Program-made: the position numbers and the translations under genes | Assembly: GCF_000504285.1 (NCBI RefSeq) | Contig: NZ_KI632511.1 | Coordinates: forward strand, 5,081,372-5,145,371 | DNA length: 64,000 nucleotides | Source: Actinospica robiniae DSM 44927 | GTDB taxonomy: Bacteria > Actinomycetota > Actinomycetes > Streptomycetales > Catenulisporaceae | Direction of reading: 5' to 3' | Part shown: positions 57,159-64,000 of the stretch, in pieces | How positions within the stretch are numbered: position 1 is the first letter of the stretch | How the letters are laid out: each line of letters opens with the position of its first letter | The notes under the pieces: model-generated | What the model was told of the DNA's origin: nothing | Databases searched by the model: none | Seen by the model: the letters and a program-made list of their open reading frames with translations, nothing else

Positions 57159-58364
57159 TCAGCCCAGATGAATGGGGTTGGTGATGTCCGCGGCGACCAG
57201 AAGGACCGTCAGGCAGACGAAGACCATCAAGAAGACGTAGGCGACCGGGATCATCTTGTTCAGGTCCACCCGGCCCGGATCCGGCCGGCGCAGCAGGCGG
57301 TAGGCCCGCTTGCGGCCCTCCTCGTAGAGCAGGATCGCGATGTGGCCGCCGTCCAGCGGCAGGATCGGCAGCAGGTTGAACACGCCGATGAAGACGTTCA
57401 CCTCGGCCACCAGCGCCAGCACCGCGCCCACGCCGCCCTGCTGGTAGAGCGTGCCGCTGGCCTGGGCCATGCCGACCACGCCGACCGGGCTGTCGGTGGA
57501 ACGCTGGGTGTGGTCCACGGTCGAGTGGAACAGCTTCGGGATGGACGCCGGGATCGAGGCCAGCCCCTGGAAGGTGCCCTTGATGGTGAGCCAGTAGTCG
57601 TCGCCGCTGGTCTTGATCGCCGTGATCGGGTTCTGCCGCACCTGCACGGTGCCGGGCAGGATGCCGATCACGCTGCCGACGCCGGTGCTGCCGTCGTTCT
57701 CCGTGACCGCGGCGCCGCCGACCGGGGTGACCTGCAGCGTCTTCGTGTGGCCCTGCGCGTCCCGGACGGTCAGCTGGGCCGGCTTGCCGCCGGGCAGCGC
57801 GCGGAGCGAGTCCACCAGCGTGGTCGTGTCCGGCACCGGCTTGCCGTTCACGTCGAGGATCGTGTCGCCGGAGACCAGGCCCGCCTTCGCGGCCGGGCTG
57901 ACCTGACCGGTCTGGCAGGCCGTGGTGCTTCCGGCGTTCTTCCCGCTCGGCACCATGCAGGGGTAGACCGTGCCCACCGTCGTGGTGGACTTCTGCAGGC
58001 CGAAGAGCATCGGGATGAAGGCGAACAGCAGCAGCGCGATCAGGAAGTGCATGAGCGAGCCGGCCGAGAGGGTGAGCAGGCGCTTGCGGGCCGGCTTGTA
58101 CTTGAGCGCGCGGTCCTCGTCGCCCGGCTCGATCTCGTCGAGATCGGTCATTCCGACGATCTTGACGTACCCGCCGGCCGGAATGGCCTTGACCCCGTAC
58201 TCGGTCTCGCCCCGCCGGAAGGACCACAGCTTGGGCCCGAATCCGACGAAGAACTCGGTCACCTTGCCGCCCGACCAGCGCGCGCACCACATGTGGCCCG
58301 CCTCGTGCAGCACGATCGAGATCAACAGAGCGAGCACGAATAACAGCGCGCCTACGACACCCAC
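57159..58364 (-). CDS. rseP: Site-2 membrane metalloprotease, RseP type (M50)
   Basis: A 401-residue intramembrane protease with the zinc motif HEAGH in the first helix (LLISIVLHEAGHMWCA) and the third ligand in NLLPILPLDGGH near the C-terminus. A PDZ domain lies between, around LVSGDTILDVNGKPVPD. Such enzymes cut anti-sigma factors inside the membrane. The GTG at 58364 follows GGGAAG by six bases and puts the first helix at the N-terminus; an upstream ATG would add 27 residues. It sits between dxr and ispG. Confidence 0.94.
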   Translation of the reverse strand: MGVVGALLFVLALLISIVLHEAGHMWCARWSGGKVTEFFVGFGPKLWSFRRGETEYGVKAIPAGGYVKIVGMTDLDEIEPGDEDRALKYKPARKRLLTLSAGSLMHFLIALLLFAFIPMLFGLQKSTTTVGTVYPCMVPSGKNAGSTTACQTGQVSPAAKAGLVSGDTILDVNGKPVPDTTTLVDSLRALPGGKPAQLTVRDAQGHTKTLQVTPVGGAAVTENDGSTGVGSVIGILPGTVQVRQNPITAIKTSGDDYWLTIKGTFQGLASIPASIPKLFHSTVDHTQRSTDSPVGVVGMAQASGTLYQQGGVGAVLALVAEVNVFIGVFNLLPILPLDGGHIAILLYEEGRKRAYRLLRRPDPGRVDLNKMIPVAYVFLMVFVCLTVLLVAADITNPIHLG

Positions 58365-58626
58365 GCTCGACTTCCCGCCTTCGCTTGCCTGTCCGACAGT
58401 CTTCCGCGCCCCTACCCGTCGAGGGGACAGACGCACGAAGAGCACCGGAAAGTTCCTGCGGCCATCACCGCAGTGGCGTAATCCATGTCACCCAAGTCGA
58501 CGCATCGGGGCCGAAGCCGGGAAGCGCCGTTGGGCCGATCGGGCCACCCTATCCCGGTGCCGACCCGCGGCGCCCCGGATCCGCCGGAGCCTCACCGGGT
58601 GCCGCCGGGTGCTTTCGCGCGCGGCT

Positions 58627-59856
58627 CTAGCCAGCCGCGGCCAGCTCAGCCGCCCGCTTCCGGGCCCACGCATCCGCCGCGAGCACGGCATCCAGGCTGA
58701 GCCCGTCCGCACTCACCCGTTCGGCCGAGGCCTCGTGCTCGGCCACCACGGCCGCCACAGTGTCCACGATCCCGGTGAACGCGATCCGCCCCTCCAGGAA
58801 CGCGGCGACGCAGGCCTCGTTCGCGCCGTTGAACACGGCTGGCATGGTGCCGCCGGCCGCGCCCACGCGCTTGGCCAGGCCCACCGCCGGGAAGGCCTCC
58901 TCGTCCAGCGGGAAGAACTCCCAGGTCGCCGCTTTGGTCCAGTCGCAGGCCGGGGCCGCGTCGGCGACCCGCTCCGGCCAGCCCATGCCCAGGGCGATCG
59001 GGATGCGCATGTCCGGCGGCGAGGCCTGCGCCAGGGTCGAGCCGTCCGCGAACTCGACCATGGAGTGCACGATCGAGGTCGGGTGCACCACCACCTCGAT
59101 CCGGTCGAACGGCACGCCGTAGAGCAGGTGCGCCTCGATCACCTCGAGCCCCTTGTTGACGAGGGTGGCCGAGTTGATCGTGACCAGCGGCCCCATCGCC
59201 CAGGTCGGGTGCGCCAGCGCCTGCTCCGGCGTGACCGAGTGCAGCTCCTCGCGCTTGCGGCCGCGGAAGGGCCCGCCGCTCGCGGTCACGATGAGCTTGC
59301 GCACCTCCTCGGCGGCGCCGCCGCGCAGGCACTGCGCGAGCGCCGAGTGCTCCGAGTCGACCGCCACGATCTGGCCCGGGGCGGCCAGCGAGGTCACCAG
59401 GTCGCCGCCGATGATCAGCGACTCCTTGTTGGCCAGGGCGAGCGTGCGCCCGGCCTTGAGCGCCGCCAGCGTGGCCAGCAGCCCGGCCGCGCCGTCGATC
59501 CCGTTGAGCACGACGTCGCAGTCGTACTCGGCCAGCTCCACCACGGCCTCGCGCCCGGCCATGATCTTCGGGACCCGGGCCTCCCCGACGGCGTAGCCAC
59601 GCCGCTGCGCCTCCGCGTACAGCTCGAGTTGCACGTCCTCCACCGCCGTGCCCTTGGCCACCGCGACCACCTCGACCTCGAGGTCGAGAGCCTGCTCCGC
59701 CAGCAACCGCGGGTTCGAGCCGCCCGCGGCCAGGGCGACCACGCGGAAACGGCCGGGGTTGCGCCGCACCACGTCGATGGCCTGCGTGCCGATCGAACCG
59801 GTGGAGCCGAGGATGACGATGCGCCGGGGTGAGCTGCTCGCGTTCATGACCGCCAT
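58627..59856 (-). CDS. dxr: 1-deoxy-D-xylulose 5-phosphate reductoisomerase
   Basis: A 409-residue enzyme that commits DXP to the MEP pathway. The NADPH motif [14 protein letters not shown] is at the N-terminus; [12 protein letters not shown] near residue 170 holds the metal-binding residues; TASGGPFRG follows. The start is set at the ATG at 59856; an ATG three codons later (59847) is equally possible. It is followed downstream by rseP. Confidence 0.96.
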   Translation of the reverse strand: MAVMNASSSPRRIVILGSTGSIGTQAIDVVRRNPGRFRVVALAAGGSNPRLLAEQALDLEVEVVAVAKGTAVEDVQLELYAEAQRRGYAVGEARVPKIMAGREAVVELAEYDCDVVLNGIDGAAGLLATLAALKAGRTLALANKESLIIGGDLVTSLAAPGQIVAVDSEHSALAQCLRGGAAEEVRKLIVTASGGPFRGRKREELHSVTPEQALAHPTWAMGPLVTINSATLVNKGLEVIEAHLLYGVPFDRIEVVVHPTSIVHSMVEFADGSTLAQASPPDMRIPIALGMGWPERVADAAPACDWTKAATWEFFPLDEEAFPAVGLAKRVGAAGGTMPAVFNGANEACVAAFLEGRIAFTGIVDTVAAVVAEHEASAERVSADGLSLDAVLAADAWARKRAAELAAAG

Positions 59857-59976
59857 TGTGGCGCAGCGCCCCGGCCGACGCGTTACCCGGACGGCCCTGC
59901 GCGAGGGCCGTTCGGGCGGCACGCGGGCGCCGATTCCCGCCCCGAAACGCCGAGATGCGGGAGAAACCGCAGCTCA

Positions 59977-59992
59977 TTTATATGATTCCATG
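59977..59992 (+). promoter_or_regulatory. Candidate leaderless promoter and 3-codon upstream frame of the AfsA-like gene
   Basis: TTTATA (59977-59982) lies seven bases before the ATG at 59990, and no Shine-Dalgarno site is close to it. Overlapping it is a minimal frame ATG-ATT-CCA-TGA (59982-59993) whose stop overlaps the start codon of the gene (ATGA). Either leaderless initiation or reinitiation is possible. Confidence 0.35.
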
Positions 59993-60943
59993 ACGGATAT
60001 CGACCTGCTCAGCGAACCCGCGGTGCACCGGTCCGCACTGGTGGCAAGGGAATTCGTGCACCGCCTCGCACCCTCCCAGGTGCTGCTCACGGAGGTGCGT
60101 CCGGCCGGTCACGACGAATACCGCGCGGTGGTGCACTGGCCGCGGGCCCGGCCCGCGCACGAGCCCTCCGCCACCCGGCCGGTCAAGCCCGACCCGCTGA
60201 TGGTCGCCGAGACCCTGCGCCAGCTCGGCGTCTTCCTGCCGCTGCGCTACTACGGCGTCGACCCCGCCTCGCGGCTGGTGATCGAAGAGCTCAGCTTCAC
60301 CCTCGACTCCGCGGCCGAACCGGAAGATCATCCGACCGGCACGGAAATCACCTGCACGGCCCAAGTCCGGCGAGCGGGCGCGGCCGTCTCCGGCCCGCCG
60401 CACAGCCTCGCGCTCTCCGTGGAGTTCTCCGCCCGGAGCGGGAGCGCGCCCTTCGCCCGCGCCGACGGCATCGCCCGGGTGCTGAGCCTCGCCGCGTACC
60501 GAGCCGTACGCAACCGTCGCAAGCTGGTGCGGGAGGAGACCGAAGGCGAGGCCGGCCCCGACCCGGCGAGCCTGATCGAGCCGGTCGCCCCCGAGCGCGT
60601 CGGCATGTTCGGTCCGCACGAGGTGCTGGTGGCCCTCGACGAGCAGGGCGCGGTCCGGATCGCCCCCGCCGACCCGCACCACCCGTTCCTGCACGATCAC
60701 CCGAGCGACCACATCACCGGAGTCACCCTGATCAGTGCCGTGCGACAGGCCGCGGCGCTTCAGCGCGGCGCGCCGGAACTGCGGATGATCTCCTGCGCGC
60801 TGAAGGCGACCCGGTTCACCGAACCCGACCCGCCCGCCACCATCGAGGTGGACGAGTCGGGTCGGTTCGAGATCCGTCAGGAAGGCACCGTCACCGCCTC
60901 CGGCCAGGCCGGCTTCGAGAATGCCGAGGACATCGAGGCCTGA
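59990..60943 (+). CDS. AfsA-family protein, probable gamma-butyrolactone synthase
   Basis: A 317-residue protein with the tandem hotdog layout of AfsA/ScbA. The first repeat has VHRSALVAREFVHRLAPSQV and KPDPLMVAETLRQLGVFLP (ending near residue 85); the second has PFLHDHPSDHITGVTLISAV and RQAAAL around residues 235-260. AfsA proteins condense a beta-ketoacyl group with dihydroxyacetone phosphate to begin synthesis of A-factor-type hormones, which control secondary metabolism and development in streptomycetes (known). No TetR-type receptor gene is in the window. It is divergent from dxr and convergent with the aldehyde dehydrogenase gene, so it stands alone. Whether it makes a signal or acts in another pathway is open. 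Confidence 0.85.
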   Translation: MTDIDLLSEPAVHRSALVAREFVHRLAPSQVLLTEVRPAGHDEYRAVVHWPRARPAHEPSATRPVKPDPLMVAETLRQLGVFLPLRYYGVDPASRLVIEELSFTLDSAAEPEDHPTGTEITCTAQVRRAGAAVSGPPHSLALSVEFSARSGSAPFARADGIARVLSLAAYRAVRNRRKLVREETEGEAGPDPASLIEPVAPERVGMFGPHEVLVALDEQGAVRIAPADPHHPFLHDHPSDHITGVTLISAVRQAAALQRGAPELRMISCALKATRFTEPDPPATIEVDESGRFEIRQEGTVTASGQAGFENAEDIEA

Positions 60944-60965
60944 GTCAGCCCTCGAACGGCGATCG

Positions 60966-62456
60966 TCAGAGGTCGATGCCCGTCAGTACCAGGACCCGCT
61001 CATACGTGTAGTCCGCCATCGCGTACTTCACGCCCTCGCGACCGACGCCGGAAGCCTTCGCACCGCCATAAGGCATCTGATCGGCCCGAAAGCTCGGCGC
61101 GTCGCCGATGACCACGCCGCCGACCTCGAGCTCGCGGTGCGCCCGGAAGGCGTGCTGCAGATTGTGCGTGAAGACGCCGGCCTGCAAGCCGTACTTCGAG
61201 TCGTTGACCGCGGCGAAGGCCTCGTCCACACCATCGACGACTTCGAGCACGAGTACGGGCCCGAAGATCTCCTCGCACACGGCCTTGGCGTCACGCGGCA
61301 CTTCGGCCAGCACCGTCGGCGCGTACGAGGAACCGTCGCGAGTGCCGCCGGCGAGCAGCTTGGCTCCGGCGTCCACAGCCTCGTTCACCCACTGCTCCAC
61401 GCGCAGCGCCGCAGCCTCGTTGATCAGCGGGCCCACGTCCGTGGCCGGGTCGGTGGGAGCGCCCACGCCCTGCCGGTTGACCGCGTCCACCACCTTCGTG
61501 ACCAGCCGGTCGTAGACCGAGCGATCCGCGATCACTCGCTGCACCGAGATGCAGGACTGCCCACCCTGGTAGTTGGCGAAGGTGGCTATCCGGCTAGCTG
61601 CCCAATCGAGGTCGGCCTCGGCGGAGTAGTCGTCCAGCACCACGGCCGCCGCGTTCCCGCCGAGCTCGAGCGTGACGTGCTTGTGCGGGGCCTGACCCTG
61701 GATCAGCTCGCCCACCACAGTGGACCCGGTGAACGAGATGACCGGTAGACGCGGGTCCGTGGTGAGCGCGGCCATGCGCTCGTTGGGCACCGGCAGGATG
61801 GACCAGCTGCCCTCGGGCAGGTCGGTCTCGGCCAGCAGCTCGCCGATCAGCAGCCCGGAGAGCGGCGTGGCCGGAGCCGGCTTGAGCAGGATCGGCGCGC
61901 CCGCCGCGATGGCCGGGGCGACCTTGTGCGCGGCCAGGTTGAGCGGGAAGTTGAACGGCGAGATGCCCAACACGGCGCCCTTCGGGAACCGGCGCACGAT
62001 CGCGGTGCGCCCGGCCGCGGCGGCATCGGTGTCGAGCCGCTGCACCTCGCCGCCGAAGCGCCGCGCCTCCTCGGCCGCCCAGCGGAAGACCGAGACCGCG
62101 CGGCCGACCTCGCCGCGGGCCCACTTGATCGGCTTGCCGTTCTCGGCCGTGATCAGCTGCGCCACCTCTTCGGCGCGCTCGCCGAGCCGCCGCGCGACGT
62201 GATCCAGCGCCGTGGCCCGCGCGTGCGCCGAAAGCGCCGTGGTGGCCGGCACGGCGGCGTGGGCGGCCGCGACGGCCTGCTCCACCTGCTCGTCCGTCGG
62301 CACGGAGACGGTCGCGACCAGGCTGCCGTCGTACGGGTTGCGCACCTCGAAGGACCCGGACCCGGTGGCCGGCCGCCCGGCCAGCCAGAAGCCGCGCGGC
62401 TCGGTGGACGAACGCGGTGCGGCGGACGGGCGCGACTCGGTGGACTCAGCGGACAC
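60966..62456 (-). CDS. Aldehyde dehydrogenase family protein
   Basis: A 496-residue NAD(P)-dependent dehydrogenase. The catalytic glutamate is in THELGGN-like VTLELGGNAAAVVLDD and the nucleophilic cysteine in YQGGQSCISVQRV; ISPFNFPLNLAAHKVAPAIA and PFGG-like MPYGGAKASGVGREG are also typical. It most resembles the GapN/lactaldehyde/phosphonoacetaldehyde dehydrogenase group; the substrate is not fixed by sequence. The start is a GTG at 62456 with GAGGGAG upstream. It is convergent with the AfsA-like gene, 22 bp away. Confidence 0.93.
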   Translation of the reverse strand: MSAESTESRPSAAPRSSTEPRGFWLAGRPATGSGSFEVRNPYDGSLVATVSVPTDEQVEQAVAAAHAAVPATTALSAHARATALDHVARRLGERAEEVAQLITAENGKPIKWARGEVGRAVSVFRWAAEEARRFGGEVQRLDTDAAAAGRTAIVRRFPKGAVLGISPFNFPLNLAAHKVAPAIAAGAPILLKPAPATPLSGLLIGELLAETDLPEGSWSILPVPNERMAALTTDPRLPVISFTGSTVVGELIQGQAPHKHVTLELGGNAAAVVLDDYSAEADLDWAASRIATFANYQGGQSCISVQRVIADRSVYDRLVTKVVDAVNRQGVGAPTDPATDVGPLINEAAALRVEQWVNEAVDAGAKLLAGGTRDGSSYAPTVLAEVPRDAKAVCEEIFGPVLVLEVVDGVDEAFAAVNDSKYGLQAGVFTHNLQHAFRAHRELEVGGVVIGDAPSFRADQMPYGGAKASGVGREGVKYAMADYTYERVLVLTGIDL

Positions 62457-62610
62457 GGACGGCTCCCTCGGGGCTCAGGGCGGCGGTTATTCGAGCGATG
62501 GCGATCACTCCCGTCACCCTAAAACGCGGCCGCAAGCATGTCTCGCTACACCTTGGCGGGGAAACCGGTCCCCCGCCCTCAGGTTGCAAGCCCGAGCCGA
62601 CCAGCGAGCC

Positions 62611-64000
62611 TCAGGCGCGGAGGTTCACCAGGACCGGCGGCGTGCGGATGCCGTCCGGCGTCGCCAGCGAGATCAGCGCGTGCCCGACCGGTACCTCGTT
62701 GATGATGTCCGAGGGCGACCATACATAGCGCTCGACCGCCCGCGTCGCCACCGAACGCGAGTACTGCGTGGCCGTGGACCCGCTGAGCGTCTGCACCACC
62801 GACTTCTCACCCCGCCCGAAGCGCCCGGGCGAACCCGGCGAGGAGGTGTGGCCGCTGGTGTTGGTCGTCGCCGAACCGGTGGTCACGGTCGTCTCCGCGG
62901 ACCAGGCCGTGCCCCAGTATTCGGCGAAGTAGCGCGCGTCGGCCGGCTCGACACCGGCGAAGACGGCCTTGCAGCCGGTCGCGGTGAACACCGCCGAGCG
63001 AAGGTGCTCCGGGAACTGCGCCAGCGACTGCGTCAGCAGCACGATCCCGGCGTTGGCCGCGCGGGCCCGCTGCAGCCCCTGCACCACGTACTCGTCGACG
63101 AAGCGCCCCGCCTCGTCCACCACCAGACCCTTGAAGACCTCGCGGTTCGCCTCGGGAGCGGCGACCACCTGCACGAACTGGGCGATCGCCAGGCGAGCCA
63201 GTATCCGCGCCGCCTGCGGCGAACTGCCCTCCGGCAGCGCGATGCGCACCCGCAGCGGCCGGTCGATCTCCCGCATGGAGAACTTCCGCGTGCGCCCGTC
63301 GAACAGGTCGATCAGCTGCGGCCGGTCGAGCAGCCGCAGCCGCTCATTGAGCAGCGGCACCGGGCTGTGCGCGAGCACGTCGTCGATCAGCTCGCGCAGC
63401 CGCGGATAGCGGCCGTTGCGCTCGGTGAAGCCGGCGATGATGGAGTAGAGCGTGTTGCGCGCGGCCGAGTCGACCGCGGGGTCGCGCACCGCGCTGTCCG
63501 GCGGGAGCACCGCTCCGGCCAGCCGGTCGGCTGCCTCCTCCGGCCCGTTCGCCCCGCCGAACAGGTCGAAGCCCCAGGACTTGGGCCCCGCCGGGACGTT
63601 CGGATCGATGTCGACGTCGAAGAAGTCAGGAAGCTGCCGCGCGTCGAACGCCGAGCCGGTCGGGTCGATGACGACGACGGAAGCGAGCCCGACCAGCGTC
63701 TGCAGCCCGAGCAGCTCGATGATCGGCCGGGCGAAGGAGCGCGTCTTGCCGGCCCCGGGCGGCCCGACCACGAGCATGGACGTGCGCAGCACCTCGGTGT
63801 CGAGGGCGAACCATTCCCGCTGGTGAGTGGCCGGATTCCGGTCGGTCTCCGCCGCGACGCCCAGCCGCGCCTGCCCGGTGACCAGGTCGTGCTGAACCAG
63901 CCGGGGCATCGGCAGGTCGCGCTGCCCGGACGGGTGCAGGAAGGCACCGCCGCCCTTCTCCTGGATCGCGGTCGCTATCGGCGCGAGCTCCTGCGGCCCG
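62611..64000 (-). CDS. TraG/VirD4-like ATPase, N-terminus cut by window edge
   Basis: At least 463 residues, open through base 64000, so the start lies outside. Visible are a Walker A GPPGAGKTRSFARP, a Walker B-like ASVVVIDPTG and KGLVVDEAGRFVDEYVVQG, and the C-terminal motor motif ANAGIVLLTQSLAQFPEHL, as in TraG/TraD/VirD4 coupling proteins that move DNA or protein through a secretion channel. A Ser/Thr/Gly-rich insertion (about residues 375-395 of the visible part) is unusual. No relaxase or other transfer gene is in the window; homologues without such neighbours are seen in actinobacterial chromosomes, and their function is unclear. Confidence 0.82.
   Translation of the reverse strand, partial: GPQELAPIATAIQEKGGGAFLHPSGQRDLPMPRLVQHDLVTGQARLGVAAETDRNPATHQREWFALDTEVLRTSMLVVGPPGAGKTRSFARPIIELLGLQTLVGLASVVVIDPTGSAFDARQLPDFFDVDIDPNVPAGPKSWGFDLFGGANGPEEAADRLAGAVLPPDSAVRDPAVDSAARNTLYSIIAGFTERNGRYPRLRELIDDVLAHSPVPLLNERLRLLDRPQLIDLFDGRTRKFSMREIDRPLRVRIALPEGSSPQAARILARLAIAQFVQVVAAPEANREVFKGLVVDEAGRFVDEYVVQGLQRARAANAGIVLLTQSLAQFPEHLRSAVFTATGCKAVFAGVEPADARYFAEYWGTAWSAETTVTTGSATTNTSGHTSSPGSPGRFGRGEKSVVQTLSGSTATQYSRSVATRAVERYVWSPSDIINEVPVGHALISLATPDGIRTPPVLVNLRA

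Overview
The window is chromosomal DNA of very high G+C from an actinobacterium. It has GTG and TTG starts, GC-rich hairpin terminators without long T-runs, conservon genes, a type VII (ESX) locus and an AfsA homologue. From memory, the backbone order (dxr, rseP, ispG, GNAT, proS, rimP, nusA, ylxR, infB, DUF503, rbfA, truB, ribF, ESX genes, rpsO, pnp, M16 protease, dapB, TPR protein, thyX, dapA, rnj) matches the conserved core arm of Streptomyces and its relatives. A streptomycete or a Catenulispora/Actinospica-type organism is likely. Genus cannot be fixed from the sequence alone.

Layout. 1-8 kb: a soluble poly-HAMP histidine kinase (cut by the left edge) diverges from a three-module HATPase-GAF-PP2C (SpoIIE-type) phosphatase, followed by a convergent sugar-porter MFS gene. 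8-13.4 kb: a complete conservon (cvnA-B-C-D: NIT-domain sensor kinase, roadblock protein, DUF742 protein, small GTPase). Across a 530-bp gap lies a divergent NitT/TauT-type solute-binding lipoprotein with no permease beside it. 15-25 kb: thyX, dapA and rnj on the plus strand; a TPR membrane protein, dapB, an M16 peptidase, pnp and rpsO on the minus strand.

25-41 kb is the ESX locus. eccD and eccC are divergent, eccB-mycP form a minus-strand pair, and eccE is followed by an unknown partner gene. A very large EspI-like protein closes the locus, with about 1,050 residues of Gly/Pro/Gln repeats ahead of a ParA/MinD ATPase domain. No WXG100 substrate gene (EsxA/EsxB) is visible, so the apparatus genes are present without their usual small substrates.

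41-63 kb: an M20 peptidase and an unknown membrane protein; ribF and the truB-rbfA-DUF503-infB-ylxR-nusA-rimP translation cluster, with a plus-strand Pro/Tyr-rich membrane protein inserted between truB and ribF; then proS, a GNAT protein, ispG, rseP and dxr. The right end carries an AfsA-family (gamma-butyrolactone synthase) gene without a neighbouring receptor, an aldehyde dehydrogenase and a truncated TraG/VirD4-like ATPase. Two of these genes make isoprenoid precursors by the MEP route (ispG, dxr), and dapA/dapB feed lysine and peptidoglycan synthesis.

The best candidates for something new are the SBP/NIT-conservon pair, the collagen-like EspI homologue with its unknown neighbour, the tandem duplication over the dapB stop codon, and the orphan AfsA homologue.
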